Positions 55,122-62,432 of a stretch of DNA of 64,000 nt are shown in pieces; the stretch's first letter is position 1; each line of letters starts with the position of its first letter. A program made the position numbers and the translations under genes. The notes beneath the pieces are model-generated. The model had not been told where the DNA came from. It saw only the letters and a program-made list of their open reading frames with translations, and did not search any database. This DNA comes from Pseudomonas sp. R37(2017) (lineage in GTDB: Bacteria > Pseudomonadota > Gammaproteobacteria > Pseudomonadales > Pseudomonadaceae). The stretch spans positions 124,001-188,000 of the forward strand of contig NZ_NEHO01000005.1 of NCBI RefSeq assembly GCF_002113375.1, in the 5' to 3' direction.

Positions 55122-55478
55122 GTGAGTATTCGACCTCTTTTCGCTGCCGTGGCCATTGCCGCCCTGGCCGGCTGTGCAACCGATCCTGCGCCGAATGAAC
55201 AGTTTCGCCTGACCGAACAGGCGCTCGAACAAGCCAGGGCCGTGGGCGCCACCGCCGACGATGTGCCGGAAATGAAACTGGCCGAAGACAAGTTCAACCG
55301 CGCCAAGGGCAACATGACCGATCAATCCTTCAAAAACGCACGCATGCGGGCCGAACAGGCCGAGCTCGATGCGCGCCTGGCAGAAGCCAAGGTGTTGACG
55401 GCCAAGAGCGAAGAACAGTTGAACGTGCTGAACAACCGCATCGCCCGCCTGCGCAAGCAACTGGGAGATGCCCAATGA
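55122..55478 (+). CDS. DUF4398 lipoprotein
   Basis: 118 residues. Lipoprotein signal (FAAVAIAALAGC, Cys at about 18), then an Ala/Glu/Lys-rich helical body (FRLTEQALEQARAVGATADD then VPEMKLAEDKFNRAKGNM), the DUF4398 pattern, predicted coiled coil. GTG start; overlaps the OmpA-like gene by four bases, so the two are translationally coupled and probably act together in the envelope. Confidence 0.88.
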   Translation: MSIRPLFAAVAIAALAGCATDPAPNEQFRLTEQALEQARAVGATADDVPEMKLAEDKFNRAKGNMTDQSFKNARMRAEQAELDARLAEAKVLTAKSEEQLNVLNNRIARLRKQLGDAQ

Positions 55479-56287
55479 ACCTAAAGAGCAAAGTCCTTGG
55501 CGGTTTGATCCTGGCAGGCTGTGCAAGCCTGACTGGTTGCGTCAGCCAGCACAGCGAGACCGCGTTGCAGCAGGCCAGTGCCGACTTTCAGAAGGTCAAG
55601 GAAGATTCCAATGTGCTGCGCATCGCCCCCAAGGATGTGATTCGTGCCGGTGAGTCCCTGGCCCGTGCCGATCGCCTGTCCAGTTATTGGGGCAGCGGTT
55701 CGGACGTGGTGCATTACGCCTACCTGAGCCAGCGTTACAGCGCCATTGCCCGGGAACACACCAATCAGGCGCTCAACGAAGAGCAAGCGGCGAAACTTGA
55801 ACTGGAGCGCCAGCGTCTGCAATTGGCACTGCGCGAATCCAAACTGTTCAGTGTGCAACAGCAAGACAAATGGCTCGAAGAACAGATCCTGGCCTTGACC
55901 ACTACTCAGACCGACCGCGGTCTGGTGATGACCCTGGGCGACATGCTGTTCGATACGGGCGAAGCGGAATTGAAACCGTCGGCCAACCGTGTGGTGTTGA
56001 AGATCGTGCAGTTCCTGCAACTCAATCCCAAGCGTGTGGTGCGGATCGAAGGTTATACGGACAGTACCGGGGGCAAGCAGGAAAACCTCAAGCTGTCCCG
56101 CGACCGTGCGCAGTCGGTGGCTGACGTGCTGATGGACCTGGGTATCGACGACAAGCGCATCCAGGTCGAAGGTTATGGCGACGAGTATCCGGTGGACGCG
56201 AATGCGTCGGAACGGGGCCGAGCGCAGAACCGTCGGGTAGAAATCGTGTTTTCCGACGAAAAGGGCCAGCTCGGCGCCGCCCGTTAA
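55475..56287 (+). CDS. OmpA-family lipoprotein
   Basis: 270 residues. N-terminal signal with likely lipobox LTGC (Cys about 22), a long helical region (40-150, with DUF4398-like ASADFQKVKEDSNVLRIAPK), then an OmpA peptidoglycan-binding domain: TLGDMLFDTGEAELKPSANR, VRIEGYTDSTGGKQENLKLS, RDRAQSVADVLMDLGI and RAQNRRVEIVFS. Probably links outer membrane and peptidoglycan. Confidence 0.92.
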   Translation: MNLKSKVLGGLILAGCASLTGCVSQHSETALQQASADFQKVKEDSNVLRIAPKDVIRAGESLARADRLSSYWGSGSDVVHYAYLSQRYSAIAREHTNQALNEEQAAKLELERQRLQLALRESKLFSVQQQDKWLEEQILALTTTQTDRGLVMTLGDMLFDTGEAELKPSANRVVLKIVQFLQLNPKRVVRIEGYTDSTGGKQENLKLSRDRAQSVADVLMDLGIDDKRIQVEGYGDEYPVDANASERGRAQNRRVEIVFSDEKGQLGAAR

Positions 56288-56302
56288 GCGTTGCGTCGCT
56301 GG

Positions 56303-56336
56303 AAAACCCGGCCTGCCATGCAGTGCCGGGTTTTTT
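56303..56336 (+). terminator. Terminator after the OmpA-like gene
   Basis: AACCCGGC (56305-56312) and GCCGGGTT (56325-56332) with T6; ends the three-gene envelope operon. Confidence 0.9.
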
Positions 56337-56488
56337 AATGCCTGGCGATTACCGCACAAAACAGTACAGATTTTGCTGACACTGCACTGTACTGTCGACT
56401 ATGTTGGCAACTGTCCCCGTACACTTCTAAACTGTTCCGGTATTGTTTTACACAAGAATAAAATGCCCGTGAAATCGAGTGCTGCGTC

Positions 56489-57928
56489 ATGACCAATCTC
56501 TTGCTCTATCAACGTATTGCTCAACAACTGGCCGAAGACATCCGCCGTGGGGTCTATCAGCCGGGAGAGCGCGTGCCTTCGGTGCGCAAGATGAGCTCGC
56601 AGCTCAATGTCAGCCACGCGACGGTGTTGCAGGCGTATGCCAATCTCGAAGATCAGGGGCTGATCCGCGCACGCCCGCAGTCGGGCTACTACGTGCACCA
56701 GACGCCAGCACTCACCGCACCGACGCCGGATATCGCCAGGGTCGAGCGCCCGGGCCTGGTCACCCGCAGCAGCATCATTCAACAAGTGCTGGTCGAATCC
56801 CGTCGTGAAGGTGTCTTCCCGCTGGGCGCCGCGGTGCCGAGCGTCGACTATTTGCCGGTACGGGCACTGCATCAGCAATTGGCCAAGGTCACCCGTTTCC
56901 ATAGCCCGCGGGCCTTCAGCTACATGTTCAGCCCCGGTTTCGAACCGTTGCGCCGACAGGTGGCGATCCGCATGCGCGATGCCGGCGTGGTGGTCGATCC
57001 GTCGGAAGTGGTGATTACCCACGGCTGCGTCGATGCGCTGCAGATGTCCTTGCGTGTATTGACCCGTCCCGGCGATCTGATCGCCGCCGAATCGCCGACT
57101 TATTACGGGTTGCTGCAACTGGCCGACCTGTTGGGCCTCAAGGTCATCGAAATCCCCAGCGATCCCGCCACCGGCATGAGTCTGGAAGCCCTGCAACTGG
57201 CGGCCAACCAATGGTCGATCAAGGCGTTGGTGCTGACCACCCGACTGAGTAACCCTTTGGGCGGCACCATGCCTGAAGAGCGGCAGAAACAACTGCTGCG
57301 CCTGGCGTCGGACTTCGATATCCAGATTGTCGAAGACGATATCTACGGTGAACTGATGTTCGAGCAGGGGCGCACCAAGTCCCTGAAGGCCTACGATCGG
57401 CTGGACCGGGTGATCTATTGTTCAAGCTTCTCCAAGACCCTCTCGCCTGGGGTGCGGATCGGCTGGATGATTGCCGGCAAGTACCAGCAGGAAATCCAGC
57501 GCTTGCAGACCTTCAGCACGCATTCGGCGTGCAGCGTGACCCAGATGGGCATTGCCGCTTATCTGGAGAATGGCGGGTACGACCGGCATTTGCGTTTCAT
57601 CCGTCAGGAGTACCGGAAAAACCTCAGCGCCTTCCAACTGGCCGTGCAGCAGTATTTCCCGGAAGGCACGCAGATGACCCGGCCTACCGGTGGCTTCATT
57701 TTGTGGGTCAGTCTGCCGGGACGGGTCAATACCCAGGAGTTGCATGTGCGAGCATTGCAGCAAGGCATCAGTATTGCGCCGGGACTGATCTTCAGTAACA
57801 CCGAGCAGTTCAATCACTGCATTCGTCTCAATTGCGGCATTCCCTGGAATCGTGAAGCCGAGCGTGCGTTGATGACGTTGGGCATGCTGGCCACCCAACT
57901 CTGCCAGGAGATGGCGGGCGGTTTGTAA
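56489..57928 (+). CDS. MocR-type PLP-dependent regulator (GntR-aminotransferase fusion)
   Basis: 479 residues. GntR winged HTH at 1-75 (LAEDIRRGVYQPGERVPSVR, then NVSHATVLQAYANLEDQGLI) fused to an aminotransferase fold type I domain (VVITHGCVDALQMSLRVLTR, VEDDIYGELMF, PLP Lys about 316 in YCSSFSKTLSPGVRIGW). MocR proteins use PLP for sensing rather than catalysis. The target is unknown; the 200-bp upstream gap contains ACAGT/ACTGT-rich short repeats around 56363-56400 that could be its own operator. Confidence 0.92.
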   Translation: MTNLLLYQRIAQQLAEDIRRGVYQPGERVPSVRKMSSQLNVSHATVLQAYANLEDQGLIRARPQSGYYVHQTPALTAPTPDIARVERPGLVTRSSIIQQVLVESRREGVFPLGAAVPSVDYLPVRALHQQLAKVTRFHSPRAFSYMFSPGFEPLRRQVAIRMRDAGVVVDPSEVVITHGCVDALQMSLRVLTRPGDLIAAESPTYYGLLQLADLLGLKVIEIPSDPATGMSLEALQLAANQWSIKALVLTTRLSNPLGGTMPEERQKQLLRLASDFDIQIVEDDIYGELMFEQGRTKSLKAYDRLDRVIYCSSFSKTLSPGVRIGWMIAGKYQQEIQRLQTFSTHSACSVTQMGIAAYLENGGYDRHLRFIRQEYRKNLSAFQLAVQQYFPEGTQMTRPTGGFILWVSLPGRVNTQELHVRALQQGISIAPGLIFSNTEQFNHCIRLNCGIPWNREAERALMTLGMLATQLCQEMAGGL

Positions 57929-58008
57929 CAGACTGCTACTGCGCTTGTCTTGTGGGCAGCAACAGGCGAGCATATGCACCTCTGCCGCTTGCACCCACCG
58001 TGGGATAC

Positions 58009-58488
58009 ATGAAACCGATCTTTCCTGCCGCCTGGCTTTTGCTCTGTCTGTTCATGAGTACTCAGCCAGCACCTGCCGTTGCCGCCACCGAGCAGGAGCA
58101 GGCTACCGGCAGTTTCCACGTCGCACCGACAGAACCCGAACCCGTGGAAAAGTCCTCGGCGCCCAAAAAATCGGCGACGCCCGTGAAAAAGCGTCAGCCC
58201 ATTGCCTCCAAATCGAAACCGGCCAGTGAAGTGGTAAAGACTGAGCTGCCATCCGCCAAGCTGGACCTGAGCTTGCCCAAGGACATGGTTCAGGAGCTGA
58301 AGCCGGTCGGAACGGTGCCGTTGACCAGGCGTGAACCGCTGTTGCCGCAGATGTTCGGTGACAAAAGCGGCAGCAGCCCGTTCCAGCTCAACGGCCGCCT
58401 GCTCAGCAATGAAATGCAACTGCAGCTGCGAAATGAAGAGCGCCACGAGGTCGAAGGCGCGGCACTGGATTTCGAGTTCAAGCAGTAA
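58009..58488 (+). CDS. Secreted hypothetical protein with Lys/Pro-rich linker
   Basis: 159 residues. Signal peptide MKPIFPAAWLLLCLFMSTQP, cleavage probably after AVAA at about 26. A basic Pro/Lys/Ser linker (residues 45-85) leads to a conserved-looking C-terminal part (LDLSLPKDMVQELKPVG, LPQMFGDKSGSSPFQLNGRL, LQLRNEERHEVEGAALDFEF). Periplasmic or envelope-attached. No family recognised. Confidence 0.75.
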   Translation: MKPIFPAAWLLLCLFMSTQPAPAVAATEQEQATGSFHVAPTEPEPVEKSSAPKKSATPVKKRQPIASKSKPASEVVKTELPSAKLDLSLPKDMVQELKPVGTVPLTRREPLLPQMFGDKSGSSPFQLNGRLLSNEMQLQLRNEERHEVEGAALDFEFKQ

Positions 58489-58654
58489 CCTGGTCCCGAT
58501 CCGCGAGCCGCAGAACAGACGCTTTGTCGGAGACTCGCCGGTCATGCTCGTTTGCACTGAAAAACCCGCTCGCAGGTAATTTAAAACAACTGTTTTAGCG
58601 GGTACTCTGTGCCCCGTCCTTTTACACATCGCTCGTCGCGAGGAGCTTGTCGTC

Positions 58655-58909
58655 ATGAAATGCCGTGAGGGCTGTGGCGCGTGCTGCATTGCCCCTTCCA
58701 TCAGTTCACCGATTCCCGGTATGCCCAACGGCAAGGCCGCGGGGCAGCGTTGCCTGCAACTTTCCCCGGATAACCTGTGCAGCATTTTCGGTCAGCCGGA
58801 ACGGCCTGCGGTGTGTTCTGCCTTCGCGGCCGACCCCGAGGTATGCGGAAGCAGCAGCGAAGAGGCCATCCGGTTGATTGGCTGGTGGGAGCAAATGACG
58901 GCTGCATGA
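58655..58909 (+). CDS. YkgJ-family cysteine cluster protein
   Basis: 84 residues with Cys at CREGCGACC, RCLQL, LCSIFGQPERPAVCSAF and VCGS. The CxxCxxCC-like start and Cys-rich pattern match the CxxCxxCC/YkgJ metal-binding family. Probably a zinc or iron protein of the cytoplasm. GAGGAG precedes the ATG. Function unknown. Confidence 0.9.
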   Translation: MKCREGCGACCIAPSISSPIPGMPNGKAAGQRCLQLSPDNLCSIFGQPERPAVCSAFAADPEVCGSSSEEAIRLIGWWEQMTAA

Positions 58910-58950
58910 TGTGTACAACGAACGGAACTTCAACAATAAGGAACAAGACT

Positions 58951-59556
58951 ATGGGTTCGCTGCATCGTTTGGCTGTGCTGTGTGGTTTGACGGTTGTGCT
59001 GGCTACCTCGACGGCCCAGGCCGAAGACTGGAAAGTCAAAAAAGACGAAGACGGTATCAAGGTCTCCCTGAGCGAAGTGGCCGGGTCCGACTACAAGGCC
59101 TACCAGGGCGTCACGCTGATGAAAACCACCATGGCCAAGTTGCGTGCGCTGCAGGATGACGTGTCCGGAGCCTGCGCCTGGATCCACGAATGCAAGACCC
59201 AGAAGCTGCTCAAGCACGAAGGTGACCAGAGCTGGACCTACACTCAGTTCAATACCCCGTGGCCGGTTACTCCGCGTGATTCCGTGCTGCATGTCACTAC
59301 CACCGAAGGTGCCGATGGCAGCGTGACCCGCAAGCTCGAAGGCGTACCGAAATACATTCCTGAAGAAAAAGGTTTCGTCCGGGTCGCCAAGGTCGAGGGA
59401 TTCTGGAAGTTCGTACCCAAGGGTGACCAGATCGAAGTGACCTATCAGGTGCATACCGAACCGGGCGGCAGCGTGCCATCGATGGTGGCCAACAAGTTCG
59501 TGGTGGATGCCCCGTTCAATACCCTGAAAGCCCTCAAGGAGCGCGCCGAGAAGTAA
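58951..59556 (+). CDS. START domain-containing secreted protein
   Basis: 201 residues. Signal peptide (LAVLCGLTVVLATSTAQAE, cleavage about residue 24). The START/Bet v1-like fold shows EDGIKVSLSEVAGSDYKAYQ, ACAWIHECKTQKLLKHEGDQ, TPWPVTPRDSVLHVTT and VPSMVANKFVVDAPFNTLKAL. Family members bind lipids or sterol-like ligands in a helix-grip cavity. Periplasmic. AAGGA nine bases upstream. Confidence 0.9.
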   Translation: MGSLHRLAVLCGLTVVLATSTAQAEDWKVKKDEDGIKVSLSEVAGSDYKAYQGVTLMKTTMAKLRALQDDVSGACAWIHECKTQKLLKHEGDQSWTYTQFNTPWPVTPRDSVLHVTTTEGADGSVTRKLEGVPKYIPEEKGFVRVAKVEGFWKFVPKGDQIEVTYQVHTEPGGSVPSMVANKFVVDAPFNTLKALKERAEK

Positions 59557-59587
59557 TCCGCATGGTGCTTTCAAGGTGACTTCGCAG

Positions 59588-59612
59588 CGCCCCGACCGTT
59601 TCGGGGCGTTTG
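59588..59612 (+). terminator. Terminator after the START-domain gene
   Basis: CGCCCCGA (59588-59595) and TCGGGGCG (59601-59608) followed by a T-rich stretch. The remaining 280 bp up to 59894 hold no gene that I can support. Confidence 0.7.
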
Positions 59613-59894
59613 CGTTTTTGACAGGGGCAAGACGCTTTAATTTGTTTCCGAATATGCGTTGCACGAAATTTTCACCCGATTTCCAAGACAATTCGCCGGC
59701 TTTCCCGCAGTGCGCAGCCTATTCCTGAGTGCAGGATGAAACAGTCGTGATGAGGGTAGTAATCAATGGCAATGCTGCCGTCGATCGTGCAACATTTGCG
59801 CACCGCGCAAACCCCAGGCCTTGTACGGGCCGAAAAGAGGGCAAGGCGCAGCTGTATTTTTGAAACTTCAACTTCCAATGGGTCCTAAAACGAC

Positions 59895-61988
59895 ATGGCA
59901 ATCCCGGACGCCCTGAATCAGCAGCGAGCTACCAGTCGCCTGCTGCAACCGACCGTCAAATCGCATCTGGCCTACACGCTGTTGTGTGCCCTGGTCATGA
60001 TGGTCATGTTCAGCCTGCTGCGCGTCGCGCTGCTGGTTTACAACCGCTCGATGATCCTCGACACACCGGCCTCGACCTTCCTCGAGGCATTCGCCAACGG
60101 TCTGCGTTTCGACCTGCGCCTGGTGGTCTATCTCAGTATTCCGTTGCTGCTGGCATTGTTCAGCGCCCGGGCCATGGCGGCACGCGGGCTGTTCCGCCTC
60201 TGGCTGACGATCGTCTCGAGCATTGCGCTGTTCCTGGGCCTGATGGAAATGGACTTCTATCGCGAGTTCCACCAGCGCCTCAACGGCCTGGTCTTCCAGT
60301 ACGTCAAGGAAGATCCGAAGACCGTGATGAGCATGCTCTGGTACGGTTTTCCGGTGGTCCGCTACCTGCTGGCATGGGCCGTGGGCACCTGGATCCTGAG
60401 CCTCGCCTTCAAGGGCGCGGACCGTGCGACCCGCCCTCGTGGCCCTTTCAGTGGCGGCAGCATCGGCACGCGCCAGATTGCTCCGTGGTATGCGCGTATC
60501 GCGGTATTCGTGGTGTGCTTGCTGATCTGCGTGGTCGCCGCGCGCGGCACCCTGCGTCAGGGCCCACCGCTGCGTTGGGGTGACGTCTATACCACCGACT
60601 CGAACTTCGCCAACCAATTGGGCCTCAACGGCACCCTGTCACTGGTAGCGGCAGCCAAGAGCCGGATGTCCGAGGATCGCGACAATATCTGGAAAGCGAC
60701 CCTGCCACAGCCACAAGCCCAGCAAGTCGTGCGTGACATGCTGGTGGTGCCGGCCGACAAACTGGTGGATGCCGACATCGCGGCGGTACGTCGCGATTAC
60801 ACTCCGCCAGCCGACAAGACCCTGCCGATCAAGAACGTCGTTGTGATCCTGATGGAAAGCATGGCCGGTCACTCGGTGGGTGCGCTGGGCGGGCCGGGCA
60901 ACATCACGCCGTACCTCGACAAACTGTCGAAGGAAGGCTTGCTGTTCGATCGCTTCTTCTCCAACGGTACCCATACCCACCAGGGCATGTTCGCCACCAT
61001 GGCCTGCTTCCCGAACCTGCCGGGTTTCGAATACCTGATGCAGACCCCGGAAGGCAGCCACAAGCTGTCCGGTTTGCCGCAGTTGCTCAGTACCCGTGAC
61101 TTCGACGACGTGTATGTCTACAACGGCGATTTCGCCTGGGACAACCAGTCGGGTTTCTTCAGCAACCAGGGCATGACCAACTTCATCGGCCGTAACGATT
61201 TCGTGAATCCGGTGTTCTCCGATCCGACCTGGGGCGTGTCTGACCAGGACATGTTCGACCGTGGCCTGGTCGAGCTCAAGGCACGGGAAAACGGCAAGCC
61301 GTTCTATGCCTTGCTGCAAACCCTGTCCAACCACACGCCTTACGCCTTGCCGACGCCATTGCCGGTCGAGCGCGTGACCAATCGTGGCAGCCTGAACGAA
61401 CACCTGACCGCCATGCGTTACGCGGACTGGGCACTGGGCCAGTTCTTTGAAAAGGCCCGCAAGGAGCCGTACTTCAAGGAAACCCTGTTTGTCATCGTCG
61501 GTGACCACGGCTTTGGTAACGAACAGCAGATCACCGAAATGGACCTGGGCCGCTTCAACGTGCCGATGCTGATGATCGCGCCGGGTATCCAGGAAAAGTT
61601 CGGCCAGCGTGACCACACGGTGGGCACTCAGATCGACATCGTGCCGACCATCATGGGCCGCCTCGGTGGCGAAGTGCGTCATCAGTGCTGGGGGCGCGAC
61701 CTGCTCAACCTGCCGGAAGGCGACGCCGGCATCGGGGTGATCAAGCCATCGGGCAGCGAGCAGACGACGGCTATCCTCACCGCCGACCAGATTCTGGTCT
61801 TGCCGAAGGACAAGGACATGGCGCCGAAGCTGTATCAGTATGAGTTGGGTGCCAACCCTCGCGCCGAAATCATCGCTGATGCACCGCGTACCGCCGAGTT
61901 GAAACTCAAGCTCGAATCGTTCCTGCAAACGGCAACCAAGAGCCTGCTGGACAATACGGCCGGAGTGACCGACGGCAAGCCGGACTAA
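59895..61988 (+). CDS. LTA synthase-like sulfatase (phosphoglycerol transferase family)
   Basis: 697 residues. About five N-terminal membrane helices (1-220; YTLLCALVMMVMFSLLRVAL, LVVYLSIPLLLALFSARAMA, LFRLWLTIVSSIALFLGLME), then a periplasmic alkaline-phosphatase/sulfatase domain: VVVILMESMAGHSVG (metal Glu), nucleophile Thr in FFSNGTHTHQGMFAT, FVIVGDHGFGNEQQ (metal Asp/His). The family transfers phosphoglycerol or phosphoethanolamine to envelope glycans; in Gram-negatives it modifies periplasmic glucans or LPS. Weak ribosome-binding site. Confidence 0.92.
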   Translation: MAIPDALNQQRATSRLLQPTVKSHLAYTLLCALVMMVMFSLLRVALLVYNRSMILDTPASTFLEAFANGLRFDLRLVVYLSIPLLLALFSARAMAARGLFRLWLTIVSSIALFLGLMEMDFYREFHQRLNGLVFQYVKEDPKTVMSMLWYGFPVVRYLLAWAVGTWILSLAFKGADRATRPRGPFSGGSIGTRQIAPWYARIAVFVVCLLICVVAARGTLRQGPPLRWGDVYTTDSNFANQLGLNGTLSLVAAAKSRMSEDRDNIWKATLPQPQAQQVVRDMLVVPADKLVDADIAAVRRDYTPPADKTLPIKNVVVILMESMAGHSVGALGGPGNITPYLDKLSKEGLLFDRFFSNGTHTHQGMFATMACFPNLPGFEYLMQTPEGSHKLSGLPQLLSTRDFDDVYVYNGDFAWDNQSGFFSNQGMTNFIGRNDFVNPVFSDPTWGVSDQDMFDRGLVELKARENGKPFYALLQTLSNHTPYALPTPLPVERVTNRGSLNEHLTAMRYADWALGQFFEKARKEPYFKETLFVIVGDHGFGNEQQITEMDLGRFNVPMLMIAPGIQEKFGQRDHTVGTQIDIVPTIMGRLGGEVRHQCWGRDLLNLPEGDAGIGVIKPSGSEQTTAILTADQILVLPKDKDMAPKLYQYELGANPRAEIIADAPRTAELKLKLESFLQTATKSLLDNTAGVTDGKPD

Positions 61989-62003
61989 GGATTGCGTCAG
62001 CTC

Positions 62004-62068
62004 TTGTTGCCTGATTTCAGGCAACAAAAAATCAGAATCCGATGCCTGTACAGGCATCGGATTTTTTG
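62004..62068 (+). terminator. Tandem hairpins ending in a strong terminator
   Basis: First hairpin TTGTTGCCTGA/TCAGGCAACAA (62004-62027); second ATCCGATGCCTG/CAGGCATCGGAT (62037-62062) followed by T6. The second is a clear terminator for the sulfatase gene. The 62069-62432 stretch has no gene I can support. Confidence 0.9.
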
Positions 62069-62432
62069 TGCCTGCCGGGTGGCGATTTACCGCAGCCGAG
62101 GGTCATATCTGTCAACTTTGACAGTAGACACCCTTGGGTTTGAGGGATTTCATACAGGTGCTCGTGTATCTGATCCAGCGATTGCAACAGCAACGTTGAG
62201 AGCGGGCAGTGTTGCAAGGATGAGTGTCTGTCTGTTCCTGTCTCTATGGCATTCGTGCCATGTCTTGGTCATGCAGTGGAACCGCATTGGAAGACATTCC
62301 AATAAAAACGCCGGGGTTGGCATTGGCTCTTTCTGGCCTGCCACTTCGGTTCAGGTGGTTCGCCGCAGGACATTGAATCTGCAGTTTTGTCCGATGTGTT
62401 GAAACACTTGGCTGACGAGTGAGGCTCGCTTC

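Noticed and set aside
62218..62402. Possible small gene before the sugar dehydrogenase
   Set aside because: No convincing ribosome-binding site; the translation is rich in Trp, Cys and Arg without family character.
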